Positions 1 through 8,721 are shown, counted from the first letter of the stretch. The stretch: DNA of 34,977 nucleotides from Bacteroidaceae bacterium (GCA_017416735.1 JAFQBF010000092.1:1-34977), one strand, 5' to 3'. Made by a program: numbers and translations. Notes: generated by a model not told the origin, from the sequence alone.

Positions 1-1590
1 GTCCACGAAGTCCACGTGTACTTGCGGGTCGTTCGGGTTTACTTTTCTTCTGCGCTTATAGACAGGCATAAAGACCGGTTCGATGCCCGATGTGGTTTGG
101 GTCATCAAGCTGGTGGTGCCGGTAGGCGCAATGGTCAAACAGGCGATGTTACGACGACCGTATTGCTTCATTTCTTCGTACAAGGCAGGGTCGGCTTCCT
201 TGATGCGGTTCACGAACGGGTTGTTCTTTTCGCGTTCCGAATCATAGATGGCGAATGCACCGCGTTCCTTGGCCATATTGACAGATGAGCGGTAAGCTTC
301 GAGAGCCACGGTCTTGTGTACTTCTTCCGAGAAGGCAGTTGCTTCTTCGGTACCGTAACGGAGGCCCATTGCGGCAATCATATCGCCTTCGGCAGTGATA
401 CCCACACCGGTACGGCGACCTTGACCGCTCTTCTTGTATATCTTTTCCCACAAATGTCTTTCGGCTCCCTTCACTTCTTCGCCTTCAGGGTCGGACTCAA
501 TCTTCTCCATAATGCGTTCAATCTTTTCCAGCTCGAGGTCGATGATATCGTCCATAATGCGCTGAGCCAAGCCTACGTGCTTCTTGAACAATTCGAAGTC
601 GAAGTAAGCATCCTTGGTGAACGGATTGACTACGTATGAATAAAGGTTGATGGCTAACAGACGGCAAGAGTCGTACGGACAAAGTGGAATTTCACCGCAA
701 GGGTTGGTGGAAACCGTACGATAACCGAGGTCGGCATAGCAGTCGGGCACGGATTCGCGGAGGATGGTGTCCCAGAACAATACACCTGGCTCTGCCGATT
801 TCCAAGCATTGTGTACAATCTTCTTCCACAAAGCTGTTGCGTCGATTTCCTTCGATACGATAGGAGAGGTAGAGTCAATCGGGTATTGTTGTACGTATGG
901 AGTACCATCTACGGCTGCTTGCATAAAGGCATCGTCAAGCTTTACCGACACGTTGGCGCCGGTAACCTTACCTTCGGTCATCTTGGCATCGATGAACGAT
1001 TCCGAATCCGGATGCTTGATGGATACACTCAACATCAAGGCACCGCGACGGCCGTCCTGAGCCACTTCGCGAGTGGAGTTGGAGTAACGTTCCATAAAAG
1101 GAACCAAGCCGGTAGATGTCAAGGCGGAGTTCTTCACGGGTGAGCCTTTCGGGCGGATGTGTGACAAGTCGTGACCTACACCACCGCGACGCTTCATCAG
1201 CTGTACCTGTTCTTCGTCGATGCGGATGATGGCACCATAAGAGTCGGCTGCACCTTCCATACCGATAACGAAACAGTTGGACAAAGAGGCGACTTGGAAG
1301 TCGTTGCCGATGCCGGTCATCGGGCTACCTTGAGGTACGATGTACTTGAAATGGTCGAACAGGTCGAACAATTCTTGTGCGCTCAGCCCGTTGGCATATT
1401 TAGCCTCAATACGAGCCACTTCATTGGCAATGCGCCAATGCATATCTTCCGGAGACTGTTCATAGATGTTTCCGAAAGAGTCCTTCACTGCATATTTGTT
1501 TACCCAAACTCTTGCAGCCAATTCGTCGCCTTTGAAGTATTCCAATGATTTGGCAAAGGCTTCATCGTAGGTGTACGTTTGCTTTTCCAC
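1..1590 (-). CDS. nrdJ: Adenosylcobalamin-dependent (class II) ribonucleotide reductase, N-terminal part, cut by window edge
   Basis: Makes deoxyribonucleotides from ribonucleotides in the cytoplasm using a B12 radical. The 530 codons visible encode the N-terminal part; the reading frame is still open at base 1, so the C-terminal end lies outside. Seen: SNCFVIGMEGAADS with the first redox cysteine, MKRRGGVGHDLSHIRPKG, STNPCGEIPL with the NxCxE radical-site motif, and CLTIAPTGTTSLM near the edge. All are hallmarks of class II reductases. The start is GTG at 1588-1590 (VEKQTYTYDEAF), since a stop (TAA) lies three codons upstream and no ATG is available until well inside the conserved region. 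A good promoter sits about 80 bases upstream. The leader is only about 70 nt, too short for a cobalamin riboswitch. Identification is firm; only the full length is unknown. Confidence 0.95.
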   Translation of the reverse strand, partial: MEKQTYTYDEAFAKSLEYFKGDELAARVWVNKYAVKDSFGNIYEQSPEDMHWRIANEVARIEAKYANGLSAQELFDLFDHFKYIVPQGSPMTGIGNDFQVASLSNCFVIGMEGAADSYGAIIRIDEEQVQLMKRRGGVGHDLSHIRPKGSPVKNSALTSTGLVPFMERYSNSTREVAQDGRRGALMLSVSIKHPDSESFIDAKMTEGKVTGANVSVKLDDAFMQAAVDGTPYVQQYPIDSTSPIVSKEIDATALWKKIVHNAWKSAEPGVLFWDTILRESVPDCYADLGYRTVSTNPCGEIPLCPYDSCRLLAINLYSYVVNPFTKDAYFDFELFKKHVGLAQRIMDDIIDLELEKIERIMEKIESDPEGEEVKGAERHLWEKIYKKSGQGRRTGVGITAEGDMIAAMGLRYGTEEATAFSEEVHKTVALEAYRSSVNMAKERGAFAIYDSEREKNNPFVNRIKEADPALYEEMKQYGRRNIACLTIAPTGTTSLMTQTTSGIEPVFMPVYKRRRKVNPNDPQVHVDFVD

Positions 1591-1667
1591 TTTTGATTAT
1601 TTAGATTTAAAAGTAAATATTCCGTTTGGTTGTAGAAGTGTTTTGCCTTATCAAATAAATGCAGGTG

Positions 1668-1698
1668 CAAAGATAGGTATGCTTTCTGAATTAACAAA
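1668..1698 (-). promoter_or_regulatory. Bacteroidota-type promoter of nrdJ
   Basis: On the minus strand there is a TTTG (-33) at 1698-1695, a 19-nt spacer, and TATCTTTG (-7, consensus TAnnTTTG) at 1675-1668. Transcription should start near 1661, giving a leader of about 70 nt before the GTG codon. The remainder of the 1591-1853 gap is AT-rich, and I see no gene or strong hairpin in it. Confidence 0.75.
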
Positions 1699-1853
1699 AT
1701 AAATAACCAAAAAGTTATTAACAATTTGAAAGTTTTCCGTTTATGATTGGTAAGTTGTTGAAAATTAAATGGTTGAATTTTTAATATAGCTCAAAAGTTT
1801 TCCAAAAGTGAAAAGGTGCGTTGATAACTTCTTGTCGAAAACGTGCAATTGGA

Positions 1854-2831
1854 TTATTTTGTGGCTTGCAAATAATAGCCTTTTCCACGAACGGTTATTA
1901 CTTGATATTCAGGGAACTCCTTCAATGTCTTGCGGATGGTTTTGATGTGTGTGTCAATCTTCTCGTCGGCATTTTCATCGGTTGGCCAGAACTGTAGCTT
2001 GATTTCTTCGCGTGTCAGGCAATTGCCGTCTCGTTCGTGCAGCATTTGCAGAAGGGTCAAGTCGAGCTTGGCAATGGCACAGGGGATGCCGTCGATGGTC
2101 AGTTCTTGTTTTTCCATGTCGATGACGATGCCTCGGACGTTTGTTTCTGCTTCTTCGGCCGATGCGGATTCTTCTTGCTTGCGAGTGTTTACCCATACCC
2201 GCATTAGTATGATTATGATGAGCAGCAGAAATACAAAGGCTACCGGGTCAAGATGATGGAAGAGGGTGCTCCATCCGTAGTTGCTCCAGGCTTGTACTTT
2301 TTGATTTCCGGCGATGTCGAGTGTTCGGCGAGGGGTGGAATAAGCTTGCCGAGGTACCATGGAATCGGCTTCGCTCCAAAGATACATGTTGTCGCGGATG
2401 TAAAGTATGCCACATTCGCCTTCAATTTCCTTTTCTTTCAATTGATTTTGAAAATAGGATTTCAATTGGTTAGGGTGCAACGGATGTGCATCCTTCAGCA
2501 GATGTTGGTTTAGCAGACGTTTGGCGACTTCTTCATTAACGCTATCCTTAAATTGGTAGGTAGTGATGCCTGTATGTGTCCGGATGGTGTAGTTGCTGAT
2601 TTTACGGTCGAATGTAGGAGCCAGTGCGTAATCTCTGGTAGAAAATGAAAGACGGTCGCTCATGTTGCGGGTGAGGTATGATTTGCGATGCTGGTAGTCT
2701 TGTTCGATGGCTTGTTTGAACGCCTCGTCGATAGCCGATTCGATACGTGTCTGGCTACCGTGGAAGGCGGACACTACCACGCTGAACAGGAGCAAGAGTC
2801 CTGCCAATCGGATCAAGTTGCGGTGTTTCAT
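1854..2831 (-). CDS. Membrane-tethered winged-helix (OmpR/PhoB-type) transcriptional regulator with periplasmic domain
   Basis: A 325-residue protein with an unusual layout. An N-terminal hydrophobic segment (about residues 7-24) is followed by a roughly 170-residue probable periplasmic domain, a second transmembrane segment (about 195-213, PVAFVFLLLIIIILM), a linker, and a C-terminal DNA-binding domain (about 230-325). The last domain matches the Trans_reg_C fold: LDLTLLQMLHERDGNCLTREE, then FWPTDENADEKIDTHIKTI, and the wing end ITVRGKGYYL. There is no receiver domain and no histidine kinase, so it would sense in the periplasm and bind DNA directly, as ToxR/CadC proteins do, but with the DNA-binding domain at the other end. 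It is divergent from the propeller lipoprotein across 147 bases, a plausible target or ligand-binding partner (inference). DNA-binding domain: sure; signal: unknown. Confidence 0.85.
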   Translation of the reverse strand: MKHRNLIRLAGLLLLFSVVVSAFHGSQTRIESAIDEAFKQAIEQDYQHRKSYLTRNMSDRLSFSTRDYALAPTFDRKISNYTIRTHTGITTYQFKDSVNEEVAKRLLNQHLLKDAHPLHPNQLKSYFQNQLKEKEIEGECGILYIRDNMYLWSEADSMVPRQAYSTPRRTLDIAGNQKVQAWSNYGWSTLFHHLDPVAFVFLLLIIIILMRVWVNTRKQEESASAEEAETNVRGIVIDMEKQELTIDGIPCAIAKLDLTLLQMLHERDGNCLTREEIKLQFWPTDENADEKIDTHIKTIRKTLKEFPEYQVITVRGKGYYLQATK

Positions 2832-2851
2832 AGTTTTCGATGTTTTGCAAG

Positions 2852-2859
2852 CAAAAGTA
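2852..2859 (-). promoter_or_regulatory. -7 element of the membrane regulator gene
   Basis: The minus strand reads TACTTTTG, a perfect match to TAnnTTTG, about 20 bases before the ATG at 2831. No clear TTTG lies at the -33 position. It faces away from the promoter at 2922-2953, so the two genes are divergently transcribed from one short intergenic region. Confidence 0.55.
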
Positions 2860-2921
2860 GTGAAAATAGAAGAAAAAGGAAAGGAAGAAGGGCAGATTTC
2901 AGAAAAAGTTCAGATAAATCA

Positions 2922-2953
2922 TTTGTCGGGAGAGGCTGATTCGTGTACTTTTG
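2922..2953 (+). promoter_or_regulatory. Bacteroidota-type promoter of the propeller lipoprotein gene
   Basis: TTTG (-33) at 2922-2925, a 20-nt spacer, and TACTTTTG (-7) at 2946-2953. This is the best-formed plus-strand promoter in the window. The expected transcript start near 2960 lies downstream of an in-frame ATG at 2943, which supports ATG 2979 as the real start. Confidence 0.75.
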
Positions 2954-2978
2954 CGGCAAACAATCAATATTTGTCAAG

Positions 2979-3971
2979 ATGAAAAGGATTATTTATGGAT
3001 GGGCTTTGGTGTTGCTTGCCGCTTGCGGATCGTCATCCGAAACGGAGAAATACCAAAGCAGCCGGAGTGAAATTATCAAGGTAAAAGAGAAAATACAGGA
3101 AATCGATACGGGTGAGGACGTGCTGATTGGACGTCGATCGCGGGCTTGTTATTCGCAGGACTATCTCATCATAATGGATTATGAAGCATGGGATGGAGCC
3201 ATCCATCTGTTCGACAAGAAGGATTTCCGTTATCTGGCCAGTGCGGGTACCAAGGGGCCAGGACCGTATGAACTGACCAATATGGGGTATATGTCCATTG
3301 ATGAGGCCTGCCGGAAAATATATATCAGTGATAATGGCAAGAACAAGGTGTTTAGTTATGATATGGATAGCGTCATGGCCAACCCTGAAGGTTATCGTCA
3401 TCAGGTGAAGGCCAGCATCCGCGATGCGCAATTCCCCAGCGATTTCATTTACATCAACGACACTTTGAGTTATGGTAGGATTATCCAACCGACGAGTGTC
3501 AGTACTTTCGATCAGATGATAGGAAAGTGGAACATGCTGACTGGTGAAATCAAAATCATCGGTGAAGCACATCCCGAAGTGCATCGTAAGCGTAGCCTGA
3601 TAGATGTCTCGATGGAGAAGGGGATGATTGTGGAGGTGCATATCAACTACGACTTGATGGCTATAATGGATTTGGATGGTCGTGTGCAAACTTACGTCTA
3701 TGGTCCTGACTGGACGACCAAGGGGCTCGAGACTTTCGGGAAGGTTATGATTGCTCCGAACCATATCTTGGCAGCTTATTCAGGAGATGATTGGGCAAAA
3801 GGCCGCACGGACAAGATTCATGTGTTCGACTTGGAAGGCAATTACGTGAAGACGTTGGATGTGGGATATGATATGCTGGATTGTATCTATGACAAGACTC
3901 ATCACCGCCTTTTCATGATATTCAATGACGAGATTCAGTTTGGCTATCTCGATTTGAAAGGCCTTATATAA
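2979..3971 (+). CDS. Six-bladed beta-propeller lipoprotein (BF3164-like)
   Basis: A 330-residue lipoprotein: MKRIIYGWALVLLAACG is a type II signal peptide with the lipobox cysteine at residue 16. The mature part holds repeated blade-like segments (YLIIMDYEAWDGAIHLFDKK, IYISDNGKNKVFSYD, KIHVFDLEGNYVKTLDVGYD) typical of the TolB-like six-bladed lipoproteins common in Bacteroidales. KGPGPYEL in the first blade is characteristic of this group. It is probably anchored on the periplasmic or outer face of the envelope; ligand unknown. The start is chosen for the signal peptide and because the promoter ends downstream of the earlier ATG. It is divergent from the membrane-tethered regulator and followed by a strong terminator, so it is monocistronic. 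Confidence 0.8.
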   Translation: MKRIIYGWALVLLAACGSSSETEKYQSSRSEIIKVKEKIQEIDTGEDVLIGRRSRACYSQDYLIIMDYEAWDGAIHLFDKKDFRYLASAGTKGPGPYELTNMGYMSIDEACRKIYISDNGKNKVFSYDMDSVMANPEGYRHQVKASIRDAQFPSDFIYINDTLSYGRIIQPTSVSTFDQMIGKWNMLTGEIKIIGEAHPEVHRKRSLIDVSMEKGMIVEVHINYDLMAIMDLDGRVQTYVYGPDWTTKGLETFGKVMIAPNHILAAYSGDDWAKGRTDKIHVFDLEGNYVKTLDVGYDMLDCIYDKTHHRLFMIFNDEIQFGYLDLKGLI

Positions 3972-3995
3972 TAAGGTATAAGCACGTCTTGATTG

Positions 3996-4042
3996 AAACG
4001 TGAAGGCATTTTTGTCCTTTCGCCTTCACGTTTTTCTTTTTT
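3996..4042 (+). terminator. Rho-independent terminator after the propeller lipoprotein
   Basis: A perfect 12-bp stem (AAACGTGAAGGC at 3996-4007 with GCCTTCACGTTT at 4022-4033) and a 14-nt loop, running into a T-rich tail to 4042. The stem core CGTGAAGGC recurs in a hairpin at 8835-8866. Confidence 0.85.
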
Positions 4043-4069
4043 GCCTTCGCATATCTGAAGGAAAATGTG

Positions 4070-4077
4070 TATGTTTG
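4070..4077 (+). promoter_or_regulatory. -7 element of the nitroreductase gene
   Basis: TATGTTTG is a perfect TAnnTTTG match. The nearest TTTG upstream (4040-4043) is 26 bases away, longer than usual, so only the -7 box is convincing. It places the transcript start near 4084, 11 bases before the ATG at 4095, and rules out the earlier in-frame ATG at 4065. Confidence 0.55.
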
Positions 4078-4094
4078 CACTAAAAAGAACGAAT

Positions 4095-4835
4095 ATGGAT
4101 TGTATAAAGAACCGGCGGACTATCCGCAAGTACAAGCAGGAGGATATTCCCGCCTCCTTGCTGAATGAATTGTTGGAAGAGGCTTTCCGTGCCTCGACAA
4201 TGGGAAATATGCAGCTTTATAGCGTGGTCGTTACCCGCGACCCGCAGATGAAGGCCAAGCTGGCACCGGCGCATTTCAACCAGCCGATGGTGACCACTGC
4301 TCCTGTGGTGTTGACTTTCTGTGCCGACTTCAACCGTTTCAGCAAATGGTGCCGTTGCCGCAAGGCAGAGCCGGGATACGATAATCCCATCTCTTTCCTC
4401 AATGCTGCCAGCGATGCATTGTTGGTCACACAAAACTTCTGCACCTTGGCCGAGGCGAAAGGATTGGGCATTTGCTATTTGGGCACGACCATCTATAATC
4501 CCGACAAGATTGTGGAACTCTTGCAGTTGCCCGAATTGGTCATGCCGGTGGCCACCATTACAGTGGGCTATCCCGATGAATGCCCCGTACAACCGGAACG
4601 GTTGCCGATAGAAGGTATCTTGCACGAGGAAGTGTATCACGACTATACATCGGAGGATATTGACCGAATTTATGCCGCAAAGGAAGCAATGCCCGAGAAC
4701 CAGCATTTTGTGACCATAAATAATAAGGAAACATTGGCACAGGTGTTCACGGACATCCGTTACAAGAAGGCCGACAATGAATTCATGTCTGAAGGATTGA
4801 AATCAACGCTGAAGCGCCAAGGATTTCGTAAGTAA
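4095..4835 (+). CDS. Nitroreductase-family flavoprotein (NfsA/Frp-like)
   Basis: A 246-residue cytoplasmic FMN-dependent oxidoreductase. The N-terminus MDCIKNRRTIRKYKQEDIP is the classic nitroreductase opening (R-R-T/S-x-R-x-F/Y), followed by the FMN-binding segment EAFRASTMGNMQLYS. Later segments are the hydrophobic SDALLVTQNFCTLAEAKGLG helix and GICYLGTTIYNP, then VATITVGYP, all at family-typical places. The C-terminal extension (about residues 195-246) resembles the NfsA/Frp branch. It probably reduces quinones, nitroaromatics or flavins with NAD(P)H; the true substrate cannot be told. A hairpin terminator follows two bases after the stop codon. It converges with dnaA. Confidence 0.9.
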   Translation: MDCIKNRRTIRKYKQEDIPASLLNELLEEAFRASTMGNMQLYSVVVTRDPQMKAKLAPAHFNQPMVTTAPVVLTFCADFNRFSKWCRCRKAEPGYDNPISFLNAASDALLVTQNFCTLAEAKGLGICYLGTTIYNPDKIVELLQLPELVMPVATITVGYPDECPVQPERLPIEGILHEEVYHDYTSEDIDRIYAAKEAMPENQHFVTINNKETLAQVFTDIRYKKADNEFMSEGLKSTLKRQGFRK

Positions 4836-4837
4836 TG

Positions 4838-4872
4838 AAAAGGCGGAGGGAAACATCCTCCGCCTTTTTTTT
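4838..4872 (+). terminator. Rho-independent terminator between nitroreductase and dnaA
   Basis: A 12-bp stem (4838-4849 with 4857-4868, core AAGGCGGAGG/CCTCCGCCTT), 7-nt loop, and eight T's at 4865-4872. The T-run overlaps the dnaA stop codon at 4871-4873. It works best on the plus strand; on the minus strand only four T's follow, so it may also partly stop dnaA transcripts. Confidence 0.85.
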
Positions 4873-6283
4873 ATCTTTGTCTGAAAGAAGCTTCAATATC
4901 TTCGATTTCTGCTTTCAGTTCCTTGTCGATGCTAACTTGATCCTTGATATTCTTGCAAGCGTGAAGTACGGTTGCATGGTCGCGGTTGCCTATCAAATGG
5001 CCAATCTTGGAAGCCGAGATGTCTGTATGTTTCTTGGCTAAATACATAGCTATCTGGCGCATTTGTACTACATCGCGTTTACGGCTCTTGGAGTGAAGCA
5101 CGGATTCGTCGAGCTTGAAGTGTTCGCAAACCTTACTGATGATGGTGTCGATAGTAACTGGCTTGTTCTCGATGATGCGTACTGCCTTGCGGATGATGCG
5201 TTGAGCCAGCTCGATATCGATTTCGCGCTTGAACAGGATAGATTGTGCCAACAGGGAGTTGATGATACCTTCCAGTTCGCGTACGCTTTCGTTCACATTC
5301 TCGGCAATGTATTCGATGACATTTTCAGGGATGTTCAAGCCATCGCGGTGAATCTTGTTGCGCAAGATGTTCTTGCGCAATTCCATATCCGGCTTTTCCA
5401 ATTCGGCCACTAAGCCCCATTTGAAGCGGGTGAGCAGACGGTCTTCCATGCCTTGCAACATTACAGGAGCACGGTCGGAGGTCAAAATCAGCTGTTTGCC
5501 GTTCTGGTGCAGATGGTTGAAGATGTGGAAGAAAGTGTTCTGTGTTTTCGTTACACCGGCAAATTCCTGGATGTCATCAATAATCAGGACGTCGATGGTC
5601 TGATAAAAACTGATGAAATCGTTGAAGTGGTTGGTTCTTACCGAGTCGGTGTATTGTACTTGGAACAAGTGTGCCGATACGTACAATACGCGCTTTTCCG
5701 GATAGAGTTCCTTGATGCGTGTACCGATGGCATTGGTCAAGTGCGTCTTTCCCACTCCTGATGGTCCATAGAGGAAGAGGGGGTTGAATGTCTTGGCCGG
5801 ATTCTTTGCTACAGTTTCGCCTACGGTGCGTGAGAATTCGTTGCTGCTACCAAGTATGAAGTTCTCGAAGTTGTAGTTTGGATTCAAGTGCGGATCCAAA
5901 TCTTGCGGTGCAGGTGCCTGCATCGGATTGGGCGTCTTGTTGCCATCACGGATAACAGTTTGGGCAGGAACAGCGGGTGAACGCTTGGTTCCTTCCAGAT
6001 TGACGGTTGTGCGGCTGGTCTTGTCGATGAGCACACTATACATCAACTGCGTACCTTCACCAATTTCCTTGTTGAGGGCTACGCGCAACAAATCCGCGAA
6101 CTTTTCTTCCAAAAATTCATAGAAGAAAGGACTCGGAACCCCAATAGTCAAAGCCTTGTCTTCGTACTTCAAGGGCACGATGGGCTCAAACCAGGTCTTA
6201 AAAGTCATTTCGGGAACGTTGTCTTGAATTACTTGCAAGCAACGGTTCCACAATCCGACGTGCTCATTCTCGATCATATTCAT
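4871..6283 (-). CDS. dnaA: Chromosomal replication initiator protein DnaA
   Basis: A 470-residue DnaA with all four domains. Domain I (about 1-85) contains [20 protein letters not shown]; a Pro-rich linker follows (about 95-135). The AAA+ domain has Walker A GPSGVGKT at 173-180, Walker B LIIDDIQE at 233-240 and sensor LTSDRAP. Domain IV carries the DnaA-box-binding signature [13 protein letters not shown]. It binds DnaA boxes with ATP and melts the origin. Two starts are possible (6283, or the ATG at 6277 giving [10 protein letters not shown], the form usual in Bacteroides); I keep the longer one with little conviction. The usual dnaA-dnaN neighbourhood is absent and the 323 bases upstream show no DnaA-box cluster, so this is probably not oriC. 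Confidence 0.98.
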   Translation of the reverse strand: MNMIENEHVGLWNRCLQVIQDNVPEMTFKTWFEPIVPLKYEDKALTIGVPSPFFYEFLEEKFADLLRVALNKEIGEGTQLMYSVLIDKTSRTTVNLEGTKRSPAVPAQTVIRDGNKTPNPMQAPAPQDLDPHLNPNYNFENFILGSSNEFSRTVGETVAKNPAKTFNPLFLYGPSGVGKTHLTNAIGTRIKELYPEKRVLYVSAHLFQVQYTDSVRTNHFNDFISFYQTIDVLIIDDIQEFAGVTKTQNTFFHIFNHLHQNGKQLILTSDRAPVMLQGMEDRLLTRFKWGLVAELEKPDMELRKNILRNKIHRDGLNIPENVIEYIAENVNESVRELEGIINSLLAQSILFKREIDIELAQRIIRKAVRIIENKPVTIDTIISKVCEHFKLDESVLHSKSRKRDVVQMRQIAMYLAKKHTDISASKIGHLIGNRDHATVLHACKNIKDQVSIDKELKAEIEDIEASFRQR

Positions 6284-6606
6284 ACATTTATTGATAAAGC
6301 GAAACTTCTACGCTTGCAAATTTCCGAATGAATTTCTAAAAAAACAAATCTGTTTTTTCTTGCTTTTTTCGATAAAAGACTAAGTTTCTTTATTTCAGTA
6401 TTTTAGGAAAACGGTTGTCGAATGTATGCTGAAGAAAAGTTTGTGTAATTGAAACCGCTTGAAAATGAAGCTTTTAAATGTTTTGCAATCGCCTTTGTGG
6501 ACGTTCTTTGATAGAAAAAGAAAAGCCTTCTTCCTTGGTTATATCCTTGTGTAGGGGATTATTCAGGAAAGAAGGCTCTTCTTCTTTTATTTAGAAATTT
6601 TCTATA
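6284..6606. other. Intergenic gap upstream of dnaA
   Basis: 323 bases without a gene. The dnaA-proximal part is AT-rich with runs of T and A; I found no TAnnTTTG promoter on the minus strand and no cluster of TTATCCACA-type DnaA boxes (the closest word is TTTGTGGACG near 6494-6503). The distal part holds the terminator of the MCE gene at 6510-6577. Confidence 0.6.
6510..6577 (-). terminator. Terminator after the MCE/MlaD-like gene
   Basis: On the minus strand AGCCTTCTTTCCT (6577-6565) pairs with AGGAAGAAGGCT (6535-6524), with one bulged base and a loop of about 29 nt, followed by TTTTCTTTTTC. It sits 29 bases after the stop codon of the MCE gene. Confidence 0.75.
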
Positions 6607-7503
6607 TTACTGCTTTGTAGCCTTGTCTTTTCTTCCGAAGAGGGAGAAGTGGACGTAACGCTTAGGATGTGCTTGCAGGTCTTCGAGCAAGGAAGCTGCA
6701 TTGGCGGTTGTTGCGCTTAGATTATTATATAAGGTAGGGTCGTTGAAGAGCAATCCTACGGTGTTGTCCTTGCTGTTCAGTTTGCTGGTCAAAAGCTGCA
6801 CATTCTGTAAGGTTGAGTCTATCTTCTGGAAAGTCTCGGCATAGTCGATGCCTTTCAAGCTTTCGCTAATTGTACTGAAATTGTCGGCAATGGTTATCAT
6901 CCGACCGGTGATTTGTGGCAGGTCGTTTTGCATCAGCTTGTTCAATTGGCGGGTTGTCACATCCAGATTGGCGGTAAGACGTTCGGTGTTTTCCAATGTG
7001 CCACGCAAAGCAGGATTGGCCAGAAGCTGGTTCAGTGAATTGAGGATGGAGTCCATTTTGGGCATCAGCTGTTCCACCTTTGGCATAATGCCTTCGGCTA
7101 CACCCATCAGACCATTGTTCACGATACCTGGAAGTGTATCGCCGGGTTGGCAATATTCCTTGCTTTGCAGGTTGAGCTTCAAGTTCATCTTGACGGTGCC
7201 TAACATTTCGGTTACCAACTCACCGGTACTTCCCTTAGGGATTTGCATGCCTTTGTCCAGTTCCACTTCCACTACCACATGGCCGGGATTGGCGTGGTTG
7301 TATTGGATTTCTCTGACAAGGCCCACTTTATAGCCGCTGGCAAATACAGGGCTGGAGGTGGCCAGGCCATTGATGTCGGTGTATTCTACATAATAATAGC
7401 TCGATGCATGGAACATCCGTACACCTTTCAGGTAGTTGATACCGAAAAAGAGCATAGCCAAAGCTGCAATGCCGATAATACCTATCTTTACTTCTTTTTT
7501 CAT
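6607..7503 (-). CDS. MCE-domain (MlaD-like) lipid-transport protein
   Basis: A 298-residue inner-membrane-anchored periplasmic protein. One N-terminal TM segment (about 7-25, IGIIGIAALAMLFFGINYL) is followed by a single MCE domain (about 37-115; FASGYKVGLVREI and LGTVKMNLKLNL are typical strands) and a long helical tail (about 130-270), which in this family builds a tunnel or needle for phospholipids. It is the substrate-binding part of an Mla-type ABC transporter; the permease and ATPase genes are not in the window. It starts 25 bases after the amidase gene on the same strand, so the two are probably cotranscribed, a pairing usual in Bacteroidales. Confidence 0.9.
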   Translation of the reverse strand: MKKEVKIGIIGIAALAMLFFGINYLKGVRMFHASSYYYVEYTDINGLATSSPVFASGYKVGLVREIQYNHANPGHVVVEVELDKGMQIPKGSTGELVTEMLGTVKMNLKLNLQSKEYCQPGDTLPGIVNNGLMGVAEGIMPKVEQLMPKMDSILNSLNQLLANPALRGTLENTERLTANLDVTTRQLNKLMQNDLPQITGRMITIADNFSTISESLKGIDYAETFQKIDSTLQNVQLLTSKLNSKDNTVGLLFNDPTLYNNLSATTANAASLLEDLQAHPKRYVHFSLFGRKDKATKQ

Positions 7504-7528
7504 TTTCTTCCGAGTCTTTATTAGTTAT

Positions 7529-8698
7529 TTATCTGTTGTTCTTGAATTCCTTGATTGCTTGGTTCACGTCCACCTTCTTGCCGTCCTTGAAGGCGATGAT
7601 GAAGGCTCCCTTGAACTTGGAGGCTATCTGACGCTTGGTGCGCAACACCTTATTATAATCGGTGCTTTCGCCGTATGTGTATTTGTACAACCCTTTTTCT
7701 TGATAGTGGTTCACGGGCGAGAGGCCCTTGAACTGCTTGTTGCCGGGTTTCAGTTTTTTGTCTGATGTCAATATCTGTATCTTGAATACGGGCTTTCCTT
7801 TGGAGGCCTGTGCTTGTTTCTCTTTGGCGGGTGTAGCGGTTCTCGGCTTTTCCTTGGCGGGTGCAGGTTTGCTTTCTGCTTGGCGGACAGGAATTGGCTC
7901 CTTGCTCCGTGCAGAAGGGGTGTCGTGCTGCTCTTTATAGCTTGCGAAGGCGCGGTAGATGCTTTTTGCCAAAGCATCGGTGCCGGCCTCGGTCAGCAGG
8001 TAGCGTTCTTCATCGGGAGTCGAGATGTAACCAAGTTCGATGAGTACACCCGGCATGGTGGTTTCTCTTAGCACGAGGAATCCGGCTTGATGCACGCCTT
8101 TGTCGATACGCTTGGCGGTTGTCTTGAATTGCCGCTGGATGAGGGTGGCAAAATCGACGCTCTTCTCCATATTCTTGTCTTGCAGGAACTCGAATATGAT
8201 GTAGCTTTCCGACGAGTTGGGGTTGAACCCGGCATATCGTTGTTCGTAATCGCTCTCAATGAGGATGACGGAGTTTTCTTTTTTGGCCACTTCCAGATTG
8301 TCGTCGGTACGGTGGAGCCCCAATGTGTAGGTTTCCGTGCCCCGGACGGTGCGTCCGCGTGCTACCGAGTTGGTATGGATGGAAATGAAAAGGTCGGCCT
8401 TGGCGTTGTTGGCTATCTGTGCCCGTCTGTCCAGGGCTACGAAGACGTCCTTCTGTCGGGTATAGACGATGCGTACATCCTTGCAATTGTCTTGGATGAG
8501 CTTGCCCAGTTTAAGCGCGACGTTCAGGTTGATGTCCTTTTCCTTCCCCTTGCGGCCGATGGCGCCAGGGTCTCGGCCTCCATGACCGGGGTCGATGACT
8601 ACGGTAAAGTCCCGTCCTTCCGCTCTTGAATGGACAAGGGGAAGGGCCGACCAGACGGCACACAGAAGGATGATTATGTAGTTTCTATAGATATTCAT
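7529..8698 (-). CDS. N-acetylmuramoyl-L-alanine amidase (Amidase_3) with SPOR-like tail
   Basis: Cleaves the amide bond between MurNAc and the peptide stem in the periplasm, for daughter-cell separation or wall turnover. The 389 residues comprise a signal peptide (1-26), the catalytic domain (about 30-245), a Pro/Lys/Ala-rich linker (about 250-300) and a SPOR-like C-terminal domain (about 305-389) expected to bind denuded glycan. Zinc ligands and catalytic residues are in place: VIDPGHGGRDPGAIG (H39), KGKEKDINLN (E53), ISIHTNSV (H108) and GVLIELGYIS (E221). I chose ATG 8698 because the longer frame would need a TTG at 8716, which overlaps the -7 promoter box. It is followed closely by the MCE gene. 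Confidence 0.93.
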   Translation of the reverse strand: MNIYRNYIIILLCAVWSALPLVHSRAEGRDFTVVIDPGHGGRDPGAIGRKGKEKDINLNVALKLGKLIQDNCKDVRIVYTRQKDVFVALDRRAQIANNAKADLFISIHTNSVARGRTVRGTETYTLGLHRTDDNLEVAKKENSVILIESDYEQRYAGFNPNSSESYIIFEFLQDKNMEKSVDFATLIQRQFKTTAKRIDKGVHQAGFLVLRETTMPGVLIELGYISTPDEERYLLTEAGTDALAKSIYRAFASYKEQHDTPSARSKEPIPVRQAESKPAPAKEKPRTATPAKEKQAQASKGKPVFKIQILTSDKKLKPGNKQFKGLSPVNHYQEKGLYKYTYGESTDYNKVLRTKRQIASKFKGAFIIAFKDGKKVDVNQAIKEFKNNR

Positions 8699-8713
8699 AT
8701 ATATAACAATGTG

Positions 8714-8721
8714 CAAAGTTA
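8714..8721 (-). promoter_or_regulatory. -7 element of the amidase-MCE operon
   Basis: The minus strand reads TAACTTTG, a perfect TAnnTTTG match, 16 bases before the ATG at 8698. The predicted transcript start (about 8707) gives a leader of about 9 nt, near-leaderless. No good -33 box is visible. Confidence 0.5.

Noticed and set aside
1591-1667. Cobalamin riboswitch before the B12-dependent nrdJ
   Set aside because: The leader after the likely promoter is only about 70 nt, and I see no B12-box-like sequence.
2943-2978. Upstream start for the propeller lipoprotein
   Set aside because: It lies within or before the promoter's -7 box and would add 12 residues ahead of a good lipoprotein signal.
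3033-3764. 243-codon antisense frame over the propeller gene
   Set aside because: A shadow of the coding strand with no domain pattern or promoter.
6284-6606. Possible oriC next to dnaA
   Set aside because: No cluster of DnaA boxes and no dnaN neighbour; the gap is explained by a terminator and an AT-rich leader.
8699-8716. Longer amidase start (TTG at 8716)
   Set aside because: The codon overlaps the -7 promoter box and would precede the transcript start; ATG 8698 begins a proper signal peptide.
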